From contig NZ_CP114058.1 in the NCBI RefSeq assembly GCF_026967475.1, positions 62,001-126,000 of the forward strand: a stretch of DNA of 64,000 nucleotides. The letters run 5' to 3'. The translations under genes and the position numbers were made by a program. This stretch comes from Rouxiella chamberiensis. Lineage in GTDB: Bacteria; Pseudomonadota; Gammaproteobacteria; Enterobacterales; Enterobacteriaceae. Shown piece by piece: positions 1 to 8,558 of this stretch; the stretch's first letter is position 1; each line of letters begins with the position of its first letter. The notes beneath the pieces were generated by a model. It did no database searches, was not told the origin of the DNA, and saw only the letters and a list, made by a program, of their open reading frames with translations.

Positions 1-240
1 ATATACGCAGCCCTGATCGGTTTGTACGCCGTAACGTGCTGATAAATGGCAGGTTCCATCCGGAAAAATTATCTGGCTGTCGATACCGCCGGGTAAAACC
101 GTTCCCGTAATTTTCCCGCTGACCTTACCTTCCAGAATGGAAATCAGCTGGCGTTTACCGCCTTCTGCCGTCGCGTTAACCATTACCGGTTTGTCGACCT
201 CTATCTCGATTGAAAAACTGTATTTAAGCTCTGGCTGCAT
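1..240 (-). CDS. DUF3237 family protein (partial, N-terminal 80 residues)
   Basis: The ATG is at 240 and the frame stays open to the window edge, so the C-terminus lies outside. The visible part begins MQPELKYSFSIEIE and contains the glycine-rich GGKRQLISILEGKVSGKI, GTVLPGG and ARYGVQTDQG stretches typical of DUF3237 (UPF0311) proteins, a small beta-barrel family of unknown function. A strong ribosome binding site (GGAGGAAA on the minus strand) precedes the start. It diverges from the chaperone-like gene at 359. Function unknown. Confidence 0.8.
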   Translation of the reverse strand, partial: MQPELKYSFSIEIEVDKPVMVNATAEGGKRQLISILEGKVSGKITGTVLPGGIDSQIIFPDGTCHLSARYGVQTDQGCVY

Positions 241-358
241 TTTTCCTCCGCATTTGAGCGATTTATAGCTGTTTGCGGGCAGAAACCGGTCTAGTTTGTA
301 CCCGCTGGCAGGGAGGTGGTTCCCTGCAAAAAAATCATAAATTTCAAGGAAAGAAGAG

Positions 359-766
359 ATGAACTATAACATCGCAGAACGTTTGCGTAACACCCTGAGT
401 AATATGGGGTATCCAGTCGATGCAAATCAGTTTGATGCTCATTCCACCATTGAAATCAGCTTTACCAATATTCCCAGCCTGTTTTTTTCCGTCATTGACG
501 ATCGCCTATGGTTATGGAGCGCCCTGACCTGGATGGACAGCTCGACGTTCAGCTCATGGGGTGCCGAACTGTGGGAGGAGTTGCAGGAAGCGCTGTGCTG
601 GGTCGTCACCGGCCAGCCCGTTCTGGGTTTGGGAAGTGAAGGCTACGAGCTCAAGGCGCTGGTTGATGACCTCTGTTTCGACGAAGAATCGAGACTGGAG
701 GAGTTGCTGGAAGGCTTCTATGTACTCTGTTTAAGATTGAACGAACGTTTCAGTCAATCAAGGTAA
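359..766 (+). CDS. InvB/SpaK-like type III secretion chaperone (orphan)
   Basis: A 135-residue acidic protein, the same length as Salmonella InvB. It shares the InvB/SpaK pattern from memory: an N-terminal helix (IAERLRNTL), then DAHSTIEISF-NIPSLFFSVIDDRLWLWSAL, which resembles InvB's HSTIVLDL-LPSICISVKDDDVWIWAQL, and a C-terminal LEGFY helix. Class IB chaperones of this family are cytoplasmic dimers that bind the N-termini of secreted effectors and keep them ready for export. No secretion apparatus or effector gene lies in this window, so the partner is unknown. A good ribosome binding site (AAGGAAAG) precedes the ATG. Identification rests on motif memory and size. Confidence 0.65.
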   Translation: MNYNIAERLRNTLSNMGYPVDANQFDAHSTIEISFTNIPSLFFSVIDDRLWLWSALTWMDSSTFSSWGAELWEELQEALCWVVTGQPVLGLGSEGYELKALVDDLCFDEESRLEELLEGFYVLCLRLNERFSQSR

Positions 767-923
767 CGAGCAGCCTGTCCGGAACGTTATCTTGAACCTA
801 TTCTATGAGTTAATTTGATGGGCGTCACGATATCAATATTTCATAGATCATTTAAATGGCTTGTTTGTTTCATTATGTGCAAAGTATATCTCATACAGCA
901 GTTAAAAACTGATGAGGTTGACC

Positions 924-1837
924 ATGTACGCGATTGCCAATGCGCCCTGTAGCTGGGGCGTTGACGACCCTAAAAATCCCTACCTTCCTCCTTTCGAGAA
1001 AGTCTTGCAGGAGGCCCGACAGGCTGGCTATTCGAGTCTGGAGCTAGGCCCTTGGGGTTTTTGCCCCAGGATCCACAAACCTTGACGCAGGCATTGGAGA
1101 AACATGCGCTGTCATTGGTTGCAGGCACGCTGTTCGACGATTTGGTTTCAGAAACCAATTTCCCGAAAATGGTCGAACTGACCCATAAAGTCTGCCATGT
1201 GTTGCGTCATACGCGCATTGCCCGCGGCCTCGGCACCTTTGCACCGCCTTATCTCGTCATTATCGATTTCGGTAATCCCGACCGCGCAAAGTTCGCCGGA
1301 CAACCGGATAAAGCGCCTCGACTGGGTGCCGAAGACTGGCAACGTCTGGTCAGTCATATTCGCGAAATCTCGCGGATTGCGACGCAGGAATATCAGGTGC
1401 GCCCCGTCATACATCCTCATGCGGGCGGCTATATTGAATTTGGCGATGAAATAGAACGCATTGCGGCCGCGATCCCTTCACAGGAAGCGGGCCTCTGTCT
1501 GGACACCGGACACCTCTATTATGCCGGTCTGTCGCCCGAAAAATGGATTGAGCGCTATATTGACCGTCTGGACTATCTTCATTTTAAAGATGTAAACAAG
1601 ACAGTTTTTCAGCAGGTTATTGCACAAGGTACCGACTTTTTCACCGCCTGCGCGCAGGGCGTGATGTGTCCGTTAGGGCAGGGCGACATCGACTACGCAG
1701 CGGTAAAAGCCATGCTGGACAGCTACCACTGGCAGGGCTGGATAACCATCGAACAGGAACGTGACCCTCGTGACGTCGCGGGCAGTCTAGCCGATGTTAC
1801 GGCGAGTCTATCTTATTTAAAGCATATGGGTTTTTAG
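924..1837 (+). CDS. IolE/MocC-like sugar isomerase/epimerase TIM-barrel protein (frameshifted)
   Basis: The natural product starts at ATG 924 (MYAIANAPCSWGVDDP) and runs to 1837, but a one-base loss in the T-run at 1058-1062 breaks the frame: residues up to LELGPWG are in one frame and FLPQDPQ onwards in another. Restoring T6 joins them. The protein has the AP-endonuclease-2 type TIM-barrel fold of IolE inosose dehydratase, with metal-site motifs HPHAGGY, CLDTGHLYY, HFKDVN and a late Glu in IEQERDP. It probably acts in inositol breakdown (dehydration or isomerisation of an inosose). It is followed 9 bp later by another TIM-barrel gene. Whether it is true IolE or a MocC/IolI-like relative cannot be settled here. 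Confidence 0.7.
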
Positions 1838-1846
1838 GGAGAAATC

Positions 1847-2674
1847 ATGAAAAAAGCATTCCACGGTGTTTCCGTCTGGTATAGCAATGCGGTGACACAG
1901 TTGCGTATCGCCAGTGAAACGGGCTTCGATGCCCTGGAAATTTTGCCCGAACATCTGTTTCGTTACGTCGAAAACGGCGGTTCACTTGAAAAGTTTCTGG
2001 CACTGACGGAACAGCACGGCGTTGAGATAAGTTGCATCAATGCGCTAAAACGCATCGGCCGCCATCAGCCCGAAGAGCGCGCCGAGATGCTCAAGGAAGC
2101 ACATAAAATCTGCCACGCCGCGCAGGTTCTGAAATGCCCGGTGGTGCAAATCATGGCGCTGAATGAACTGGATCATCTGAGTGAAGACGCGCGCAACGAG
2201 ATTCTGGTGCACAATATTGCCGACATCGCCGATATTGCCAAAGAGTACGGAATCAAACTGCAAATCGAAGTCGTAGCCTTCACTCGCTTCAACAGCTTGA
2301 GCCAGGGACTGGAAGTCATTAAACGCGTAGGGCGCGACAATGTGGGGCTGGTTATCGACTTCTGGCATCTACACGCGGGCGGCAATACCCAGCCTGAAGA
2401 AGTGGCCCGTATGGACGTCAATCTCATTTACGGCATCCATTTCTGTGACGGGCGTGCCGCACGTCCGGGTGAAGCATGGGACGAATGGGTTCAGCGCGAT
2501 TATCAACCGGGGGAAGGGGATGTCGACATCGCGGCCTGGATTGATGCCGTGCGCGCCACCGGCTATGACGGCGTCTGGTGTCCCGAACAGTTAAGCCCAA
2601 CGCATTGGGAAGACGACCTGTGGCAGATAGGCAAAGACAACTTCGAAAGCCTGACCGCCTGGACAAGCCGTTAA
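1847..2674 (+). CDS. IolI-like sugar phosphate isomerase/epimerase
   Basis: A 275-residue TIM-barrel protein of the xylose-isomerase-like superfamily, closest in feel to IolI (2-keto-myo-inositol isomerase). Metal-ligand motifs are visible: IEVVAFTRF (Glu), VIDFWHLH (Asp/His), IHFCDG and a C-terminal PEQLSP. It starts 9 bp after the preceding TIM-barrel gene with the ribosome binding site AGGGAG, so the two are co-transcribed. Inositol clusters commonly carry several such paralogues; substrate assignment is inference. Confidence 0.7.
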   Translation: MKKAFHGVSVWYSNAVTQLRIASETGFDALEILPEHLFRYVENGGSLEKFLALTEQHGVEISCINALKRIGRHQPEERAEMLKEAHKICHAAQVLKCPVVQIMALNELDHLSEDARNEILVHNIADIADIAKEYGIKLQIEVVAFTRFNSLSQGLEVIKRVGRDNVGLVIDFWHLHAGGNTQPEEVARMDVNLIYGIHFCDGRAARPGEAWDEWVQRDYQPGEGDVDIAAWIDAVRATGYDGVWCPEQLSPTHWEDDLWQIGKDNFESLTAWTSR

Positions 2675-2789
2675 TACGCTCGACGGGTATTCTGTTCATG
2701 ATAACGGCGTGAAGAGATGACTCTGCGGCTGAAAACGGCCGCTGTAGAACAAGGATGTTCTTAAAATGGGATCCTGCTCGGAGTCTGCG

Positions 2790-2809
2790 AATGAAATATT
2801 TTGTTCATT
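2790..2809. promoter_or_regulatory. Candidate IolR (RpiR-type) operator upstream of the regulator gene
   Basis: Inverted arms AATGAA and TTCATT flank an AT-rich 8-bp centre containing the ATATTTT element seen at other sites in this cluster. It lies about 50 bp before the RpiR-type regulator gene, consistent with autoregulation. Related AT-rich palindromes occur at 11831 and 13650. No binding data can be read from sequence. Confidence 0.4.
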
Positions 2810-2857
2810 TTGTTAGACTGAAGCATTCAACATGATGTTTTTAAAAGGGCCACTTCC

Positions 2858-3693
2858 GTGTCAAAACATACAACTCAATTGTCTATTTTACAGGAAGACA
2901 TCCGCACCCGTTATGACAGCCTTAGCAAGCGTCTAAAGCAGGTGGCACGCTATATCCTTGATAATAGCAACAGCGTGGCATTTGATACGGTTGCGTCCAT
3001 TGCCCAGCGTGCCGATGTTCCCCCTCAACCCTGATTCGTTTTGCCAGCGCGTTTGGCTTCAGCGGTTTCAATGAAATGAAACAGGTATTTCGTCAGCAGC
3101 TGATGGAAGAGACGGTCAGTTATACGGAACGTGCACGTTTATTTCGAAAGTCTTCTGCCGACGACGGCATTGCCGCGCCGGAAAAACCCGACGAAGTGCT
3201 GAATATGTTCTCGATGGTCAATGCGCAGGCATTGCAGCAGTTGCCTATGCACATCACCGCCGAGCAATTGGACGATGCCATCGCCATGCTGTCACGGGCC
3301 GACAATATCTATATCATCGGCTTGCGCCGTTCGTTCAGTGTCGCAAGCTATTTGACCTATGCACTGCGTCATCTTGAACGCCGCGCTTTCCTGATAGATG
3401 GTTTAGGCGGCATGTTCTCGGAACAACTCAGCATGGTCAGTCCCAATGATGTGGTTATCGCCATCAGTTATTCTCCCTATGCCGCAGAAGCCATGGAGCT
3501 TGTCCAGCTTGGCGCTCGCCGAGGTGCGCGGCAGATTGTAATAACCGACAGCCAGGTCAGCCCGCTTGCGGCTTTCAGTGATGTCTGTTTTGTCGTGCGG
3601 GAAGCGCAACTCGACGGGTTCCGTTCTCAGGTCGCCTCAATGTGTCTGGCACAAACCCTCGCGGTTTCACTCGCCCTCAATAGCGCCGGTTAA
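2858..3693 (+). CDS. iolR: RpiR/MurR-family transcriptional regulator, probable inositol regulator (frameshifted)
   Basis: GTG start at 2858, preceded by AAAAGGG. The N-terminal HTH_6 domain (LSKRLKQVARYILDNS-AFDTVASIAQRADV) is broken by a one-base loss in the C-run at 3020-3024; with C6 the reading continues PPSTLIRFASAFGFSGFNEMKQ, the recognition helix region of RpiR proteins. The C-terminal SIS sugar-phosphate-binding domain follows (about residues 120-270: YIIGLRRSFSVA, VVIAISYSPYAAE, VITDSQVSPLA). RpiR regulators control inositol genes in Salmonella and rhizobia; the position inside the iol cluster supports that role here. The symbol is by context. Confidence 0.75.
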
Positions 3694-3782
3694 CTGCGGG
3701 ACGGGGTAGATTGAAGACTGGCATGTTGCTGCTTAAAGACAAGGTCTGAATGCCGGAATAACGGTTCGAAAGCCTGACTTTC

Positions 3783-3807
3783 AAAGGCGATAGCGTCTAT
3801 CGCCTTT
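3783..3807. terminator. Bidirectional terminator between the regulator gene and the next isomerase gene
   Basis: A perfect 11-bp stem, AAAGGCGATAG/CTATCGCCTTT with a 3-nt loop, sits between two convergent genes. Confidence 0.8.
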
Positions 3808-3823
3808 ATAAATTTCATTGTGT

Positions 3824-4639
3824 CTACACCTTCACATCCTGTTTCACGCTAAACGCTTTTGAAAAGCGCGCGATCGCGATATCGCAATCACCTTCTGCCC
3901 ACGCCTCCATCCCCACCACGCCGCGATAACCTGTGTCATACAGGGCTTTGGCGACGGCGGGGTAATTTATTTCTCCGGTGCCGGGTTCTTTGCGGCCAGG
4001 AACGTCGGCGACCTGAATTTCGCCGATGTAAGGTGCTGAGCGGCGGATAATTTCAATCAGATTCCCTTCGCCGATCTGGGCATGATAGAGATCCAGATTC
4101 AGCTTCAGCCACGGGCTGTTGACCTTTGAAATCAGCGCCAACGTATCGCTGGCTTTGGCAAACGGCGTGCCGGGGTGATCGACAAGGGTATTCAGATTCT
4201 CCAGCAGAAACACTTTCTGATAACGTTCGCCGAGTCTGGCAATCGCGCACAGTGTGTCGTAAGCCTTTATCCACATTGCACCTGTAACTTCGCTTACGGG
4301 CGCAATAGGCAGTCCGCGGCCGTCGAGTCCGGTACCGTGCAGATTAAGACAGGGGCAGTTCAGGCGCTGGGCAATCTCGATGGAGATTTCGGCCGTTTCC
4401 AGCAGTTTCTCAATCTCGTCGTCGTCGAGCAGATTACCGCTGATATAGCCGGTCATGGAGGTAAAGCGCGCGCCTGTCGCGGCCAGCGCATCGATATCTT
4501 TTTGCGTCCAGTCCCAGATTTCAACGGCATATCCGGCGGCATGAATACGCTTCACACGTTCGATAAAGGGTAAATCCAGAAAGACCATTTCGGCGCAGAC
4601 GGCCAGTTGGAAAGGCGATGAAGAGGATGTAAACATCAC
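3824..4639 (-). CDS. Hydroxypyruvate isomerase-like TIM-barrel protein of the inositol cluster
   Basis: A 271-residue protein of the hydroxypyruvate isomerase/IolH-like branch of the TIM-barrel isomerases. Visible features: FLDLPFIERVKRIHAAGY near the N-terminus, LNLHGTGLDG, a metal-binding Glu in VFLLENLNT, LNLDLYHAQIGEGNL, IQVADVPGR and the terminal VGMEAW. It is transcribed towards the regulator gene and has a good ribosome binding site (AGGGAG). A terminator at 4661-4684 separates it from iolB, so it probably has its own promoter or receives read-through. Exact substrate unknown. Confidence 0.7.
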   Translation of the reverse strand: MMFTSSSSPFQLAVCAEMVFLDLPFIERVKRIHAAGYAVEIWDWTQKDIDALAATGARFTSMTGYISGNLLDDDEIEKLLETAEISIEIAQRLNCPCLNLHGTGLDGRGLPIAPVSEVTGAMWIKAYDTLCAIARLGERYQKVFLLENLNTLVDHPGTPFAKASDTLALISKVNSPWLKLNLDLYHAQIGEGNLIEIIRRSAPYIGEIQVADVPGRKEPGTGEINYPAVAKALYDTGYRGVVGMEAWAEGDCDIAIARFSKAFSVKQDVKV

Positions 4640-4660
4640 GAACTCCCTAAAAAAATTTCT

Positions 4661-4684
4661 AAAAAAGCAGCCCGGAGGCTGCCT
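4661..4684 (-). terminator. Intrinsic terminator downstream of iolB
   Basis: On the minus strand a GCAGCC/GGCTGC stem with a 4-nt loop is followed by six Ts. Confidence 0.75.
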
Positions 4685-4716
4685 TGAAATTTAGCGCGAG
4701 AACGGCGAGTCGAGGG

Positions 4717-5538
4717 CTAGTCCTTGTTGCGCGGATAGTCCGGCGAATTGACCCAGGCGTGATCTTTCTCCCAGGTGAATTGCCATTTGCGCTCTGGACC
4801 GGCCATCACGTTCAGGTAGTAGTTATCGTATCCGGCAATGGTAGCGACCGGATGATAACCGCGTGGAACCTGCACGACATCGCGGTCGTAAGGCGCCATG
4901 CACTCGTCAAGAGAACGATCGTCGGTATAGACCCGATGCAGGGCGAAACCCTGGGGAGGATCGAAACGGTGATAGTAGGTCTCTTCGAGGTAGGTTTCCT
5001 TGCCCTCGACCGGCGTGTCGTGCTTGTGGCTCGGGTAGGAACTGCTATCGCCCTCGTCGGTATACACCTCGACGACCAGCAAGCTGTCGGCAGGTTGGTC
5101 ATCCGGCAGAATGTTATGCACCAGACGGCGGTTGCGGCCTTTACCTCGACGCTCGACGCCGACGTCCTTCGGCGCAATCAGACGTACAGGCAGCGAGCCA
5201 AAGCCTGGTGCGCTGCATACCGCCAGTTCGAGAGCCGTCTCGGCTTTGACTTTCGAAATCGTATTGTGCGGCACGTATACCGACCATGCTGGTATGCGTT
5301 CGAAAGGGCTCATTCTCTCGCCGATATTTTCGAAAGTCTCTGCGGGCGTCACCACGCTTGCCCGACCTGATACCAGCACCAGGCAGCGCTCTTTGTCATC
5401 GGCGGGCAGATCCAGCGTCTGCCCCTCTTCCAGTTGATAAACGTCGAAACCAACGTACTTCCAGCCCGCACTTTCCGGCGTGACATGCTGGATACGGCCG
5501 TCTTTCGACGGGGCGTATTTACTGAGCAAGCGGGACAT
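4717..5538 (-). CDS. iolB: 5-deoxy-glucuronate isomerase
   Basis: IolB converts 5-deoxy-D-glucuronate to 2-deoxy-5-keto-D-gluconate, the step before the IolC kinase in cytosolic myo-inositol breakdown. The 273-residue double-cupin protein has the family metal-site pattern YPSHKHDT with a downstream Glu (TYLEETYYHRF) and the second-cupin strands VVQVPRGYHPVATIAGYDNYY. Length matches the family. It lies 24 bp downstream of iolA on the same strand, so they form an operon. Confidence 0.93.
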   Translation of the reverse strand: MSRLLSKYAPSKDGRIQHVTPESAGWKYVGFDVYQLEEGQTLDLPADDKERCLVLVSGRASVVTPAETFENIGERMSPFERIPAWSVYVPHNTISKVKAETALELAVCSAPGFGSLPVRLIAPKDVGVERRGKGRNRRLVHNILPDDQPADSLLVVEVYTDEGDSSSYPSHKHDTPVEGKETYLEETYYHRFDPPQGFALHRVYTDDRSLDECMAPYDRDVVQVPRGYHPVATIAGYDNYYLNVMAGPERKWQFTWEKDHAWVNSPDYPRNKD

Positions 5539-5562
5539 ATTTCTCTCCTTGTTTTGAAAATC

Positions 5563-7068
5563 TTAACCTAACGTTGGCATGCTGAACTCGGCAACGGTGT
5601 GTTGTCCGGTCGGCCAGCGAGTGGTCACGGTTTTCATACGAGTATAGAAGCGAACGCCGTCGGGACCATGCACGTTCAACGCGCCGAACACGGAGCGTTT
5701 CCAGCCACCAAACGAGTGGAAGGCAACCGGCACAGGAACCGGGATATTGACGCCCACCATACCGGCTTCCACGTTCTGCACGAATTCGCGCGCGTAGTGA
5801 CCATTGGTGGTGAAGATAGCGCTGCCGTTACCGAATTCATGGCCATTCACCGTTGCCAGTGCCGATTCGAAATCCTTCTCGCGCACAATGCCCAGGACCG
5901 GCCCGAAGATCTCTTCACGGTAGATTTTCATATTGGTAGTCACGTTATCGAATAGCGTGCCGCCCACATAGAAACCTTCTGGGTGACCTTCCACTTTATG
6001 GTTGCGGCCATCGATAACCAGTTTTGCACCCTCAGACACGCCGTGGTCGATATAGCCGAGCACTTTGGTCTGATGCGCCTTGGAAATTACCGGCCCCATT
6101 TCGTTCTCTTCCTTGCCACGCAGATTGCCCGGACCGATGCGCAGGGCATTGACCAGCGGCGTCAGTTTGGCAATCAGTTTGTCTGCCGTGTCGTCACCAA
6201 CCGCGACCACGATAGGCAGCGCCATGCAGCGTTCACCGGCCGAACCGAAAGCGCCGCCCATAATCGCCTGTACGGTGGCGTCGAGATCGGCATCCGGCAT
6301 GACAATGGCATGGTTCTTCGCGGCGCCGAAGGCCTGCACGCGTTTGCCGTGCGCACTGGCGGTGGCATAGATATGCTGGGCAACAGACGAGGAGCCGACA
6401 AAGCTTACCGCCTGAATACGTTCATCGGTGGTGAGCAGGCTGGCGGCGTCGTTGCCACAGTGAACCACGTTGAATACGCCATCCGGCAAACCGGCTTCTT
6501 TCAGCAATTCGGCCAGACGCAGGGAGGCAGAAGGTGCCGGAGCAGGCGGTTTCAGAATAAAGGTGTTACCGCAGGCGAGGGCAAGCGGGAACATCCACAT
6601 CGGCACCATCGCGGGGAAGTTGAACGGGGTAATGCCCGCCACAACGCCCAGCGGCTGCATCACGGAGAAGCTGTCAACGCCTGTTCCCACATTATTGGAG
6701 TATTCGCCCTTTTGCAGATGCGGAATACCGCAGGCAAATTCGACCACTTCCAGACCACGGGTCAGCTCGCCCAGTGCGTCGGAAAAGACTTTACCGTGCT
6801 CACTGACGATCAGTTCAGCCAGTTCGTCACGGTTTTTCTCGATAAGCGCCTTGAACTCGAAAAGGATGCGCGCACGGCGCAGTGGCGGGGTTTTCGACCA
6901 GGCCGGGAAGGCGTTGTGTGCATGTTCGATGGCCTGCAACACTTCCTGTTCGGAGCTTTGTGTGACCTGGCGGATAACCTGACCGGTGGCCGGATTGGTG
7001 ACGGGCAACGTCTCTTTGCTGCTGCTGACGATGCGTTGGCCATTAATGAAATTCGCGATTGTTTCCAT
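5563..7068 (-). CDS. iolA: CoA-acylating methylmalonate-semialdehyde dehydrogenase
   Basis: IolA/MmsA oxidises malonate semialdehyde to acetyl-CoA and CO2 (and methylmalonate semialdehyde to propionyl-CoA), the last inositol step. The 501-residue aldehyde dehydrogenase has the Asn of GITPFNFP (about residue 150), the Rossmann motif SFVGSSSVA, the catalytic Cys281 in GSAGERCMALP and the C-terminal FGALNVHGPDGVRFYT signature of MmsA enzymes. It is first gene of the iolA-iolB operon, reading away from the divergent region at 7069-7442. Confidence 0.95.
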   Translation of the reverse strand: METIANFINGQRIVSSSKETLPVTNPATGQVIRQVTQSSEQEVLQAIEHAHNAFPAWSKTPPLRRARILFEFKALIEKNRDELAELIVSEHGKVFSDALGELTRGLEVVEFACGIPHLQKGEYSNNVGTGVDSFSVMQPLGVVAGITPFNFPAMVPMWMFPLALACGNTFILKPPAPAPSASLRLAELLKEAGLPDGVFNVVHCGNDAASLLTTDERIQAVSFVGSSSVAQHIYATASAHGKRVQAFGAAKNHAIVMPDADLDATVQAIMGGAFGSAGERCMALPIVVAVGDDTADKLIAKLTPLVNALRIGPGNLRGKEENEMGPVISKAHQTKVLGYIDHGVSEGAKLVIDGRNHKVEGHPEGFYVGGTLFDNVTTNMKIYREEIFGPVLGIVREKDFESALATVNGHEFGNGSAIFTTNGHYAREFVQNVEAGMVGVNIPVPVPVAFHSFGGWKRSVFGALNVHGPDGVRFYTRMKTVTTRWPTGQHTVAEFSMPTLG

Positions 7069-7442
7069 CTTCTACCTTACCTCAGGACCGTAATGAGTTT
7101 CTGGACCCCATAGGGGCCACCCGACAGTTTTAAACATATTACTTTGAACTAAATGTTTCAAATTAAATTTAATGGAATTTATTTTTCTGTGATCCGTAGC
7201 TTGCTTTTCGGAAATACACGAGGAAGGTTATGGCTATTTTAAAGTTTGATTATTAGCTACTTTGTTGATTTAAATCCTTTATTTTTCTTATGAAAGTTAT
7301 CCGCTTTGCGTCGGGATTTCGCAAGAGAGCACCAGGCATTTTATGATCCAGATAACATTATTTATTTCAAAAAAACGGTATAAAAAGTTCATTAGTGATT
7401 TAATTTGGAAAGCTGAGCCGTCTTACGTAGAGGATTTGAACC
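7069..7442. promoter_or_regulatory. Divergent iolA / dehydrogenase promoter region
   Basis: 374 bp of AT-rich DNA between iolA (minus) and the dehydrogenase gene (plus). At about 7151-7180 it has AAATG-TTTCAAATT-AAATTTAATG, resembling the candidate IolR palindromes at 11831 and 13650 but less symmetrical. No small gene is evident. Confidence 0.45.
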
Positions 7443-8497
7443 ATGTCACATAGCGCGTCGTCCGAATCGAGCATCAAGGTAGGCATTATCGGGTACGGTT
7501 TTTCCGGCAAGAACATTCATTCGCGTTTATTGGCCGCGACACCGGGTCTGGAAGTGAAAACGGTGTGTGATAAGCATGCTTCTCTTCAGGAAGACTCTCC
7601 CTTTACGCGAGTAGATAACGTCGATGCGGTGTTTGACGATCCCGATATTGAGCTGGTGGTGATAGCAATGCCCAATCTGACGCACTTTCCCCTGGCAAAA
7701 GCTGCCTTGCTGGCCGGGAAAAACGTGGTGGTCGACAAGCCGTTTACCGTTACAGCTGCCGAGGCCGAAGAGTTGGCGGCGCTGGCGATTCGGCAGCAGC
7801 GTATATTGTGTCCTTTCCAGAACCGGCGTTATGACAACAATTTCCTGACCGTACGCAAGCTGCTGGAAGAGAAGGCTCTGGGCGAGGTACGTTATTTCGA
7901 GTCCAGCTACACCCTGTTTCAACCCGGCGTCAACGCGGGTTGGCGAGAGAAGAAGACTCAAGGGTCGGGCGTATGGTTTGATTTGGGCGCTCACCTCATC
8001 GACCAGATGGTGCAGCTCTTTGGTGAGCCGCAACAGAGTGTCGTCACCTTTGACACCCAACGTGAGGGCGCCAGCAGCCCGGACTTTTTCCACGGCACTT
8101 TCGTGTATCCGTCACTGCGTGTGGTGCTGCACGGCACCTTGCTCAGCGCCTGGGAGCCACCGCGTTTTCGCATTAACGGCACCGAAGGCAGCTTTGTGAA
8201 ATACGGTCAGGATCCGCAGGAAGCGGCATTGGTTGCCGGTATCGAGCCGGGCAGTCCGGGGTGGGGCCATGACGAACTGCCGGGCACGCTTTATCGTCGT
8301 GAGGGCGATAAGGTCATTGAAACGACCTATCACGGCGTTGACGGTAACTATCCGGCGTTTTATCTGCAATTGCGGGATGCACTGCGCGGTATAGGAGAGC
8401 CACCCGTCAAGGTCGAGCAGGCGCTGACCACCATGCGGATTATTGAAAATACGCCGCGACTGTAAAAGAGCGGCGAGCCAATCTGATTTTTATCTGA
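7443..8497 (+). CDS. Gfo/Idh/MocA oxidoreductase, YdgJ/IolW-like scyllo-inositol dehydrogenase (C-terminal frameshift)
   Basis: Similar along its length to E. coli YdgJ and B. subtilis IolW, NADP(H)-dependent enzymes interconverting scyllo-inosose and scyllo-inositol. It has the GYGFSGKNIHS nucleotide loop, the IAMPNLTHFPLA strand, the DKPF motif and the C-terminal domain motif GSGVWFDLGAHLIDQ with the conserved Asp/His. As read it stops early at 8465 (340 residues). Restoring one A in the A-run at 8446-8449 extends it to 8497 with the expected tail IIEKYAATVKERRANLIFI. Placement beside iolA supports an inositol role; whether the substrate is scyllo- or myo-inositol is unknown. Confidence 0.8.
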
Positions 8498-8530
8498 TTT
8501 ATTCCTGATTTTTTTCTGATTATGAAGAAC

Positions 8531-8558
8531 TGACCGGCGCTAAAGGCACCGGTTTTTT
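8531..8558 (+). terminator. Terminator of the dehydrogenase gene
   Basis: An ACCGG/CCGGT stem followed by six Ts. Confidence 0.6.

Noticed and set aside
5983..7113. Long plus-strand open frame (376 codons) opposite iolA
   Set aside because: It is the antisense shadow of a highly conserved dehydrogenase; composition is His/Arg/Gln-rich nonsense with no domain, and no ribosome binding site.
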